From the NCBI GenBank assembly GCA_015227615.1, contig JAALGZ010000001.1, positions 1,240,001-1,304,000 on the forward strand: 64,000 nucleotides of DNA, given 5' to 3'. The notes below the pieces were generated by a model. That model did not search any database and was not told where the DNA came from. It saw only the letters and a program-made list of their open reading frames with translations. Numbering within the stretch: the stretch's first letter is position 1; each line of letters opens with the position of its first letter. The translations under genes were made by a program, and so were the position numbers. Of this stretch, positions 1-9,779 are shown in pieces. Source of the stretch: Labyrinthula sp. Ha. Its lineage: Eukaryota; Sar; Bigyra; Labyrinthulida; Labyrinthulaceae.

Positions 1-1
1 A

Positions 2-394
2 GAAAACATCAGGCCAAAGACAAAAAAAATAAAACTTTCCACCGAAGAGAAACAGAATATAAGGAATGCAAAAAGTAAATATAAAGATTTAGTAATTAGA
101 GACAAACTCGTCGAATATGAGAAAATCGAAGCACAAGAACAAAAGAAGGAAACAATAACAGAACTCAAAGTCAAAGGATATTTCTGCAAGACTTGCAAAG
201 TATTTAAAGAAGGTAAGTGTATATCCCCTGACCACGTGCAAGTTTTCACAACACGAATAAAAAAATTCTTTAGTTGTACACAATGTGGGAATAAAGAATA
301 TACCTATTCTAAGTTGTTTCCTGTAAAAAACTGTTTTAAGTGTGGAAATATTCAATGGAAGAAAACTTCATGCTACAAAATGTTTACATCATAG
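2..394 (+). CDS. MCM10: MCM10 replication factor, C-terminal zinc-finger part (partial, enters from left edge)
   Basis: The reading frame is open from the window edge to TAG at 392-394, giving 130 residues of a C-terminus; the start lies outside. MCM10 binds DNA and helps CMG helicase activation and polymerase alpha loading in the nucleus. The evidence is a paired zinc-finger module: fragment residues C62-x2-C65-x7-C73-x4-H78, then C92-x2-C95-x15-C111-x2-C114. The stretch KKFFSC before the second finger and CGNIQWKK after it match the CCCH plus CCCC arrangement of the MCM10 C-terminal domain. A lysine-rich, probably helical segment (about 1-58) precedes the fingers. The last 11 bases overlap the end of the convergent gene on the other strand. 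No intron is needed in this part. Family assignment is firm; the rest of the protein is unseen. Confidence 0.85.
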   Translation, partial: ENIRPKTKKIKLSTEEKQNIRNAKSKYKDLVIRDKLVEYEKIEAQEQKKETITELKVKGYFCKTCKVFKEGKCISPDHVQVFTTRIKKFFSCTQCGNKEYTYSKLFPVKNCFKCGNIQWKKTSCYKMFTS

Positions 395-1328
395 TTGAAG
401 TTGAGGTCAAAGAAATTCTGTTGCTTGAATTTAAGCTCATCAACTCTCTTAGATTATTGTTCTCTTTCTCTAGGTTATCAATTTTTTCAAGAAGCTCAAG
501 TATACCTTGACCTGTTGTTTTTGTTCTTATTTCACGTTTGAATATTTTTCTGCCAGAACCAAATATCTTAGAATATAATTTCTTCCCTTTATTTCTTCTT
601 CTAGGAAAAAAACGTGAAATTTTGGGTGTAATGGGTTTCTGTTCTTCTTTTTCAATGGACAATAAAATATTCTCTACTCGGGTTTGAATAGACATGTTCT
701 CAGAACCCGAAATCTGTCGATTATTTTCAACTGTTGTTATACATTTTTCAATTTTTGCAAACAGTTTTTCTAATTTTTCCTCCTTTTGTTTTTCTCTTAC
801 AAGTAACCTATTCTTTTTCTCCCTTTCTTCTTTTAACATCTCTTCGAGTAAAGAGTTCTTTGTACTATATTCCAAAGTTTTTGCGGACAGTAAACTTTCA
901 ACTTCTCTTAATTTATTGTACAAACCATTAATTATTTCATTTCTCTCTGAGTAGTTTTCATAATTATGTTCTTTGTTTATGAAACTTGACTTTAGAAGTT
1001 CTGTACAAATCTCTGAATATTTTAAAAACGTAGACATATACTTCAAATAATCAATACGCTTTTCAATTATATTATTATTTTCATCGACAATTACTATATC
1101 ACCTTCCTTACTTATTTGTGTTTGTTTTCCCTGTTTGCCTTTTTTAAAAATAGAGTCATCAGTATTTATTTGAACAGCTGAACCGTTTGGTTTATGAAGC
1201 ACAAATTTAGCAGCACTTGTTTTCAAAGAGTCTGAGGTAAACATATATTGTACTTTAGTTCCATCTGAAAAACTCTTTAAGATTGCTACAGGTTCCTTTT
1301 GCACTTGTTTTATTCTGTCTTCGTCCAT
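384..1328 (-). CDS. Coiled-coil protein of unknown function (314 aa)
   Basis: Single-exon frame from ATG at 1328 to TAA at 384. I do not recognise the family. Residues about 1-95 are a mixed, possibly folded segment (contains FVLHKPNGSAVQIN). Residues about 125-205 are rich in E, K and L with heptad-like spacing and probably form a coiled coil. A very basic patch follows (FFPRRRNKGKK, then GSGRKIFKREIRTK), and a second leucine/glutamate helix ends the protein before a Ser/Thr-rich tail STSTMM. No signal peptide or membrane segment is visible. The basic patch could be a nuclear or nucleic-acid-binding signal, but that is inference. The 3' end overlaps convergent MCM10 by 11 bases. The upstream side carries CCAATCA at 1374-1380, about 50 bases from the ATG. 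Confidence 0.75.
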   Translation of the reverse strand: MDEDRIKQVQKEPVAILKSFSDGTKVQYMFTSDSLKTSAAKFVLHKPNGSAVQINTDDSIFKKGKQGKQTQISKEGDIVIVDENNNIIEKRIDYLKYMSTFLKYSEICTELLKSSFINKEHNYENYSERNEIINGLYNKLREVESLLSAKTLEYSTKNSLLEEMLKEEREKKNRLLVREKQKEEKLEKLFAKIEKCITTVENNRQISGSENMSIQTRVENILLSIEKEEQKPITPKISRFFPRRRNKGKKLYSKIFGSGRKIFKREIRTKTTGQGILELLEKIDNLEKENNNLRELMSLNSSNRISLTSTSTMM

Positions 1329-4300
1329 ACTTCCTATTTGCGAATAAACTCTAGAATTGATTCGTATAACAAACCAATCAGATTGTTCGGTTCGTTTTTA
1401 CTCTCGATGGAAATACAAGCTAGTGGGGCATTACTACAGTGGCATTCCAGTGAAGTTAATACGAGGGTCGGATTTTTTTCACTCCGAAGTTTCTCATGTC
1501 ACTATTTTCATTGGCTCTTTTAAAATATCCCAAAATTAAATAACAAAATTCCGAAATCAAAATAAAAGCTAGTAATAAAGATAAAAGTCGAAAGATCAAT
1601 GTAGCTTCATTTAAAATGAAGGGGAGAAAAAGAAAAATATCTAAGGTATAATCATTTGTGGCCAGGTATATAAATATTACGTGTTTTGTTATGGGTTTGA
1701 CAAAATATGAGCATATTAAAGTTTAAAGCGGACTAAAAAATCCAAGTCTTACTACACACATATCACGGAAGTCAACTTAAGAAGAAGAAGAAGAACTCCC
1801 GCATTAGCTAAAGATCAAGGAACACCTCTATTCACTGTGATGTTACCTACTGGGATAAACCATATGCAACAAAAATTTTCGAGAATATTTTCAAAAAAAT
1901 CCGAAGTTAAAAATATCAAGGATTTAATAGTCAAGGCTTGGATATAGTATGCACACATAAGACAAAGGGTTTTCTGATTGATGTGTGGGCATGGGAATCA
2001 GAGTTTTTCCATACTTTTTAGAAATTATTGAACATGTTAATATAAGAGTATAGTGTTGAAATAATGGGGAGGTATCTGCAAACGTTCAACAAGAATAATA
2101 CGGTAAGGGACAAGAAGTGGGGTTCAATATTAGCGAGGAATATAGTTTTTTTAGAAGCTTGGAAATGTTACATATTGAAACGGGTTTTTGATTGGAGGGT
2201 GGGTTTCAGAGCTTAGTGAACGGTGTTGTTCTAGATAGGAGGGTGGGCGGTGTATAACCTCTGTTGAAACTATTTAAGCTTATTAATTCAATTCAAACTA
2301 TATTTGCGTTCAAGGTTCTAATTTCAACTCAAAACAAACGTGTTCAAGATTCAAATTTAAAATAAAAATACTGAATAATAGTTAGATGTGAATGGCGGTG
2401 TCAATTCAAATATATTCTCAAAGGAGGAGCTGTGTTGGAGGTTTAGGTTCGAAATTAAAAGCTACATGTTAAAGAGAAATTTCAAGAGCAAGAGTCTTAA
2501 GTTAGAGACATGGTTTCATGAAAGGAGCATTTCAGAATAAAAATAAAATTATTGTTGAAGATTTGGAATTGAAGTTTGAATGTGAGGAATTGGGCACAGC
2601 GCCATATTTGGAATTTTTTCTTATGACAGATAATTCTAGATGGGATGCTAGTTTTTATTAAAAATATTGTTAATGAGCTGAAGGTTTTTGAAATACATTA
2701 TCTGGATATTGCGTTAAAGAGTTTTGCATCGTATGAACTAAAGAAAGTGTCTTTCTTCATCCTTCATCGGGTGGAGAAGCATATTTACAAAAGAACTTGC
2801 ACTACAACATTAGACTTGGTAATTTTTAAGAAAATTTATTTATAGTTTTTAAGTTCCTAAGTTTGAAACTAGAGCTTTGAACTCCATCTTTTTAGATATT
2901 GATACAGCGTACCTACTAAGTTCTTAAAAACTTTGCCATATGAAGAATGACTTTGATATTTCCATTTTCAAGGAAGGAATCTTTTACCAAATGTGGACTA
3001 TTGTTTCTTAATACATGTCCTGCTAAACTGCTTGCGGGAAAGATGCATGTTCATCAAATCAGACCTTGAAGATATAGGAACAATTTTTTCTTTTCCCGAA
3101 GAAGTTTCACAATATACTCGGTTTTTCTATTTGGATAAAACATTAAATTCCGTTTCTGATATTTCTTTTTGGAGATGGGATTTCAAAGCTCCACAACTAT
3201 CGATCTTGTAGATATAGAAGTATTTCATCTGATATCGCTGCTTCCTTATGAATCGGTATTTTCTACATAAACATGATCCTTAGTTCATACTTTCTAATCA
3301 GATCATTATGATAGGTAAACACCTCATCGAAAAACTACTCGCTTGGTTATTTCTTGAAGTCTCGACTGGTTATTAATGTGCTGTGCATGGATTCTACTTT
3401 TTGGAAAGCTTTGTTCGAAAAAGTCAAACTATTCTGAATAAATGACCAGCATGGTGTATTTTTCTCTTTACATATTCTTAGGAAATATTGGCGGGTATTA
3501 TTGGAAGACTTCGTTAAATGGTCTTCAACACATTACCAGAATTGCTGGTCGTACAAAATTTCACAATATCGCTCTGTGTAGATTGCTGTGTAGAATAGTT
3601 CAAATAACTCTAAATATTGAATTTGACCAAGATCCAAGGGATCCTAAAATATGTTGAACACAATGCATATGCGTCGCATAGAATTATTTGCCCCATGGGA
3701 ACTACATCTATAGATTTATCGCCAATGATCGCATTAGCATTTCCCAAGCTAAGTACTTGGGGACCTTTGGTAGCATCTGAGGTATTCTTGCTCTCCACAA
3801 AAGTACAACAACAAATATATCCATTAGACAATCTACACATGGAGAAAACGAAAGAAGCATCTTGTAGCATGTGATAGCCTATGCTGCAGCTATTTGAATA
3901 TGGTCGGAATAGATGCCAGCAGTGTGTTTCTGGATATTTTCTTGAAATTTTGGTCCATTTTATTATGGTTGATCATTATTAGTTTTGTTAAAATTGATCG
4001 TAGAAGTTCCACCTTTACCAATATATCTTTCAATGCATTGAATTAAAATTTTCGTATTTGTATCTCTTACATCCTTTAATATACATTTACCCTTCACCTA
4101 TCTTCCAATGAATTATGTCTCAAATAAAATGCCAAGAAATTCTCTTGAAAGAGTCAATTTTGCGTGACTGATAGTTATTTCTGTCCTTCCAAGTATCAAA
4201 AAAAAAACTACTTTGATTGTCACAGGGCTCTGAAATATATTTCTTAGGCTTTACACCAGCCTTAAGCTCATGTACAATGTATGTTAGGTTAATAAGAACG

Positions 4301-7082
4301 AAAATTTAGACTTTTTGTGTCAAACCAAGCTTATTATTTACTTCCAAAGGACAGTGTTTGCTACTTACGCATATAGTTTTATTTCTGTGAATTTTTCTAA
4401 TGGCAGAAACAAATCTATTCTCTCTATAAGCCTTATAAAAGTAGCGAGAACTCTTCTTAAACACCTTAACTTGTCATTGAGTATACCTTTTTATTGTATT
4501 CATCATTGGATCATCTGCAATGAAACTCTCCAGGGTGCACCTTCTATCTAAGTTTGTTTTTTTTATTTTCCACAATTGTAATTTGTGACCTTTGACCTTT
4601 GTCCGGATTTTTTTTTGTATTTGCACTAGAAATTTCAATTTACTACTCTCGTGGCTTTTAATCGCCAAAAATGTGATTCAACCAACCAAATCATATGGCG
4701 TGAAAAACTCAAGAGTGAAAAAAAGACCCCAGTTGGCATGATACCTGGGAACCCAGTGCCCGTATTCTTGTTTGTTTTTTGTAATGGGTATACGATCATC
4801 ATGTCGAACCTGATTGGAATCCACAATTCGAACAGAGAGTCCTATTTTGATTCGATACATCTGTACTGAAGGAAAGAAAAATACACGAGATTGGAGTGAA
4901 ACAATACCACCCAGAATGACACACACCTCAATGAGATACAGGATTTAAGTAAAAATGGGAAACAAAAGGGGGTAAATATCTGAAGGAGCTTTGATGAGAC
5001 TTCTCCCTGTGTAATTGACATTTGTCAATAAACAATCCCTTATTCAGCTCGGTTAGATTTGCGATGTGTGCTTCTGCGTGGAGAAACACCAGGAACATTT
5101 TTGAGAAGAGGTGTCTAAGAACCTGTTCTCTTCTTTAAATAGCTCTAAGATAATATAAAGAGGTTGAATATTTACTACAGTACAGTTATTTGTGCTAATT
5201 GCTTGTACCTTAGAAATAAAGACACAAGAGCAATCATTTAACGATCTCCCTTCAGAATTTATCTGGATCCGATGTATTTAGTAATAATTGAAGAAAATAA
5301 ACCATTACCATATATTAGGCCGAAGCAGAAGTATTCTTCTAGTAAATCTGGGAACTCGGTGTAGAAATTCGATCATCTTAGTCAAGTTTTATGGGTTTTT
5401 CATTAAGGGTTTCCTGTATTTCTAGAGGAAATACCTATATTTCCTACACAAGGCAAAACTAAATCTGAATGTTAACATATGTTATCCGTGTTCTTTATCT
5501 TATTCATGCAGCGCAAAATTCTAGTATCTGTTTTATTAGTATGAAAGTCTGGTGAAAGGTTTAAAAAGTTGGCACATGCACTCACGGCCGTTTTTATTTT
5601 TAGCTGTTGTTTCAGGCAGTTAGCAAAAACCTGTTCACTCCAATAAAGAGTGCATTTGTACTGTTTTCTTTCAAAGCCCAAATGATCTTTCTGTACCTTA
5701 ACTAGCAGCCTTAATCTTGACAGGAAGAAGTTGAATCTGCTTCACGTAGGCATTGCCAAGTAGCAAAGCTTAAATATACTACCTGCTAGCGTCTCTGAAC
5801 GTTCAACGTGATCAGTTTTAATTTGAAAAACAATACTGAGTTAAATCATTGGAAGATGTTTTTCTAATGTCACTTCGACTGATTATTAGCTAGAACAAGT
5901 GTAGTAAAGAGAGGGGGAATCAGCTTTTCCAAATCATACCATGACAAGATGTTAAACCAACGAGATGCCAAATAACCTAGTACTGACATCTCTTATTGTA
6001 CCAAAATTTTGGAAAATTTCAGTTGCTGCCAACAGCACCAAAAGCGGCTATGGTTCACTCTGGTTTAAGTAAGTAAATGAGAGATAATGCCTATACAAGT
6101 CCATTGCAGAAATGACAAATGCATGTTAGCTAACTTTCTCGAACAACAAGATTTTTAACAGAGCTCAAGTGGGTCCGTAGTAGAACCAACACTCCCAGAA
6201 GAGGTGTAATGGCATCATGAGATCTTTAATATTTTCAGTCTCATGACAAGTATTTTATCCTGATGCTTCCGAAATTGACTGTTTTCGATATTTGCTAGTA
6301 CGAGGCTATAAGACATGTGAAAGGATAGGATGACAGGACATTTCCAGTTTCCGGTACCTGTAGACAAAAAAGGAACATGATAAAGTTTTGTGTGGGCCTC
6401 AATGACCGAAGAAACAGCCTCCTTTTGTAACACTTTTTTCCTGATTGAGGTTGTTTTTTTCATGTCAAGGCTATCACCTAATTAGACTGATCTAATCTTG
6501 CTCGGTCAATGCATACAAGAATGAGGATTTAAGAATAGAGGTAAATGCACAACTAAAACACACCTCTGGGCAAACAGTCTTATCTGCCTAGGGGTCAACC
6601 GTACAAACACGTTTTCAATGTCCACTAGAAACCTGCGGTTTGCAGCCGCCTCATCGACAAATAACTGTTGCGCTTAAACCCCTCCGCGCAATTGATTTCT
6701 TTTTCTAGATGAAGTTTTGTTTCAAGAAAAATAAGAGCGGCAACCAAAATAAACTGATTAACATGTGTCACCTTAAAAGCATGGAGAAAAGAGATTTTTA
6801 TTTAATTAAACATTCTTATTTGCTATCAATACTAAGTGTATATATTATATATTTTCCTCTAGTTCTATGAAATTCAAATACAGTGCAATGAAGTTTTCGA
6901 CGCCAACTATTATATTTTATCGATAGTTCTGGATTCTCTATTAAACAAGTTCACATGCGTTGAATGATTGGACAATTCATCCAATTATATACCAAGAGCC
7001 ATGGCTGAATAGGTCATCCAAAGAGTTCCGCATCCCACCCTCAACGGATAGTTTGCTATTTGGAAGAGAAACAGAAAGAATC
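1329..7082. other. Long spacer without a recognisable intact gene
   Basis: Frames here are short and look random. The exceptions are weak retroelement traces between about 2.6 and 4.6 kb (separate entry) and an open stretch from 6945 that runs into the first RhoGAP exon. A short GAA run lies at about 1789. No tRNA, rRNA or tandem array is seen. Confidence 0.6.
2640..4560 (+). mobile_element. Possible decayed Ty1/copia-like retroelement traces (fossil)
   Basis: Three patches on the + strand resemble copia pol parts by eye. Around 2.64-2.85 kb there is a reverse-transcriptase-like patch (EIHYLDIALKSF). Around 3.6-3.93 kb an RNase H-like patch includes ILKYVEHN and a later ST/VFLL spacing. Around 4.38-4.56 kb an integrase-like patch reads RTLLKHLNLS after NGRNKSIL. 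The integrase-like patch lies after the RNase H-like one, unlike the usual copia order, so these would come from more than one insertion or be partly chance. No long terminal repeats were found. If real, the element is heavily broken and old. No intact part is present. Confidence 0.3.
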
Positions 7083-8324
7083 ATGAATAGAATGGATGAA
7101 CTGTACATGTTAAACTCAAGTAAAGATGATAAAAAAGAAGAATATAATGCTAAAGCAGAGGAATTAGGATATGATACAGGAATAGGTACATATTTCTATG
7201 ATCTTTAGTCTGTTTAGGTTATTTTGGAACACACCTGGGTACAAATTTTCCCCCTTTCATTTAATCTTTTATAGATCACGAACTTCCAATCCCTTTTTGC
7301 GATGCAATAGCTTATCTTCGTGATCAAGGTATATATATATCTAAACAACATACTTTTAGATTTTTTAACAGCACTTGGAATTTTTCGTATTACAGGAAAT
7401 ATCGAAGTTGTAAACTTGTTAAAAAAAGCATATAATAATGAGTTTGAAGATAAAAATCAAAAAAGAAATTCTCGTTTATCAATTTTAAATACAACAATGC
7501 TTTTATCACAGCAAAATATGACAGATGTGTCACCTCATGACGTGGCATCTATGTTAAAAGCTTTTTTTCAAGAACTTGATGAACCACTTCTTCCAGTAAA
7601 TGTTATAAGAGAGCTTGAAATAAATCTTAAAAAATATAAAAAAAGAGAACAAAAAGGAAAAGTAATAAATAAAGTCTTAAAAGAATTACCTAAAATGAAT
7701 AGAAAGTTATTATGTTGTTTGTTATCTTTTCTTCGTGAAATATTAAATATGAAACATTTAAATAGAATGGGTGGAAGTAATATAAGTATGTGTTGGATAC
7801 TTTCTTTAACTTCAACTATTAAAACACCAGCTAAAGACCCACTTTATATTATTAATACAGGAGCAGCTATTTTTCATACTTTGTTAACAACTAACTTTAA
7901 GTTAGATATGCCAAGATTAGGTTTTGTAGCTAGAAATACAAAATATTTACCAATGGATATATTTAATGAAATGCAAACTGTTTCAGCTGCAACTATTGAA
8001 ATATTTAAGTCTAAAATGGAAGAACCTGGTTTTAGAGAAAAACACGTGCAAAGTATTAGATTAAGAGAAGCTCAAGAAAAAGAACTTATTGACGAGGTGG
8101 AAGAGAAAAAGAAACAAGGTTTTTCAAGTACAGAATCTTTGGATTTATTTGAACTTGTTGCTCCACCAAGTGTAGGACAAGCAACCTTTGTACCAAGATT
8201 TCATAGTGTTAAACCAAGACATCCAAGTGGATATTTTGGTGATGAAAGTGGAAATAAACTACCTAGTTTACCAGAAAGACCAAGAAGAGAAACAGATACA
8301 GAAACTTATGGTTTTAGTGTTTAA
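7083..8324 (+). CDS. RhoGAP-domain protein, three exons
   Basis: Predicted GTPase-activating protein for Rho/Rac/Cdc42-type GTPases, acting in the cytosol or at membranes. Exons 7083-7185, 7275-7328 and 7372-8324 join to a 369-residue product with consistent phases; the total of 1110 bases divides by three. Splicing restores the canonical RhoGAP start: PIPFCDAIAYLRDQ, then ALGIFRITGN, with R58 as the arginine finger, followed by HDVASMLKAFFQELDEPLLP, the usual K-FLRELPEPL region. After the GAP domain comes an E/K-rich helix and a Pro/Arg-rich tail (LPSLPERPRRE). The start is uncertain. ATG 7083 is the first in frame, but the frame is open back to 6945 with protein-like content (RIPPSTDSLLFGRETER), so an upstream exon may exist. 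The 3' end faces the methyltransferase gene 31 bases away. Confidence 0.8.
7186..7274 (+). other. Spliceosomal intron 1 of the RhoGAP gene (89 bp)
   Basis: GT at 7186 and AG ending at 7274 (TTTTATAG). Removal skips the in-frame stop at 7206 and joins codon G|AT into Asp just before HELPIPFCDAIAYL. Inferred from protein continuity. Confidence 0.7.
7329..7371 (+). other. Spliceosomal intron 2 of the RhoGAP gene (43 bp)
   Basis: Begins GTATATAT and ends TTTTTTAACAG. Splicing joins G|CA into Ala, giving DQALGIFRITGN, the expected RhoGAP sequence around the arginine finger. Confidence 0.8.
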
Positions 8325-8355
8325 GAAATGTAGAGTACTTAGTTTAATGGTTTAA

Positions 8356-9552
8356 TTATGAATATTTTCTTCCTATGAATATTGAAGTATTTGAAAAGTC
8401 TTCTAAAATGGGATTAAATCCATTTTTTGTTTTTGTTTTGCTTAAATCTGCATAATTTGAGAAAAACTGCTTTGATTTAATGACTGAAGAGTCGAAAGGA
8501 TAAATATTTTCAAGTATTTTAAAATCTGTTTGAAAAAATATATCTGCGTTTTGAAACTCTTCGAAATAATTCATATGATCTGAGTGAGGAGAAGCAATTA
8601 TTGGAAAATTTATGCATCCATTTAAATAACCAAGAGATCTGTTGTTAATGCTTGATTTCACTTTTGGAACAGGTAGGAAATCAAAATCAGCTAGAAAAAG
8701 TGTATGTGAAGGAAAAAGAGAGGAAACTTGTTGAATAAGTTGATAAGAACCAGTTGGAAGAAAAAAATGAAGCTTTGAAGAATCAGTATATTCAAAATTT
8801 TGTCTTTGCTTTTTAAGTGAATGTTCATCAGGAAGAAAAAATGATTTTATTATTGAAGAAAAACTATCTTTAATTTGTTCTTGGTGAAATTTAATTTTGT
8901 AATATTGTAAAGTTTGTTTTATAAGATCATCTTTTATAGCTTTATATTCTTCTTGTTTTTCTATTATTTCGACTTGATAATATTTCTCTTCTTTTGAATT
9001 ATAAACTATTTTATCATGAAGTAAATTATCTAAAACTTCAAGACCAATAACAAAATTATGCCCTTCAAAAATATCACCAAATTCTTCTTTCTTAACATTC
9101 AGAATATCAGAATTTATTATTTTAAACTTATTTTTATGTTCTTTTAAAGTCTCTTGTTGTATTTTAGATAAGTTTTCACTAACTTCAACTAAAATATATT
9201 CAATTTGATCATAAACTCTATCTATTCCTTTTAAAAAATCCAAAATACATTTTGCGTTTGTTCCATTTCCACCTCCTATTTCAATTATTCTTGTTTTATT
9301 AAGTTTATATTTCAATTTTTCTTTTAATATAAATCTAGCAATACTATTTGAATAATGTGGTTTAAATATTTCAACAGGAGTAGCAAAACTTCCTTTCTTA
9401 TTCTTATATATATTTGAAACTGCATTATTATAAGCTGATTTTCCTATCAAGTCATTAAAATTAATTGTTTCATTAAATTTGAGTATTGGAGCTTTGGAAA
9501 AATATCCATTTTTACTATATAAAGATTCAAACATGTATTTTCTAAACAACAT
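8356..9552 (-). CDS. PF02636-type SAM-dependent methyltransferase, probably mitochondrial (NDUFAF7/MidA relative)
   Basis: Single exon, ATG at 9552 to TAA at 8356, 398 residues. Family hallmarks are visible: SFATPVEIFKPHYSNSIARF before the catalytic core; the SAM-binding loop EIGGGNGT at residues 91-98; an acidic residue after beta-2 in YILVEVSENL (E123); and LEVLDNLLHDK at 171-181, matching the family's NEVLDNLPHD block. Known members include the complex I assembly arginine methyltransferase NDUFAF7 and a second fungal/plant group whose KPxYxxxIAR motif this protein fits better, so I give no symbol. The N-terminus (MLFRKYMFESLYSKNGYF) is basic and aromatic with no acidic residue until E9, compatible with a mitochondrial presequence, which is inference. 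It converges with the RhoGAP gene and is followed upstream, same strand, by tetraspanin-like copy 1. Confidence 0.85.
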   Translation of the reverse strand: MLFRKYMFESLYSKNGYFSKAPILKFNETINFNDLIGKSAYNNAVSNIYKNKKGSFATPVEIFKPHYSNSIARFILKEKLKYKLNKTRIIEIGGGNGTNAKCILDFLKGIDRVYDQIEYILVEVSENLSKIQQETLKEHKNKFKIINSDILNVKKEEFGDIFEGHNFVIGLEVLDNLLHDKIVYNSKEEKYYQVEIIEKQEEYKAIKDDLIKQTLQYYKIKFHQEQIKDSFSSIIKSFFLPDEHSLKKQRQNFEYTDSSKLHFFLPTGSYQLIQQVSSLFPSHTLFLADFDFLPVPKVKSSINNRSLGYLNGCINFPIIASPHSDHMNYFEEFQNADIFFQTDFKILENIYPFDSSVIKSKQFFSNYADLSKTKTKNGFNPILEDFSNTSIFIGRKYS

Positions 9553-9779
9553 TTTCTTTGGATGAAAAATAAGAAACTAGATTGGTACCAACATAACGGT
9601 ATCATAAACTAAACGAAAATTCAACTTAAACCATAAGCATTCCAGTAAAACTGTAACCGATAGCGTTTCATTAGGTTCATGAGTGTGCAAAAGTAAGAAA
9701 AAAAAGTTTGTTAAAAATATATATTTTTCACTAAAAAAATCTATTAACTTAAAACTGTTCATTAATCACTTCAAACTTT

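Noticed and set aside
89-355. Open frame on the minus strand
   Set aside because: It is antisense to the MCM10 zinc-finger coding region, whose cysteine pattern is unmistakable.
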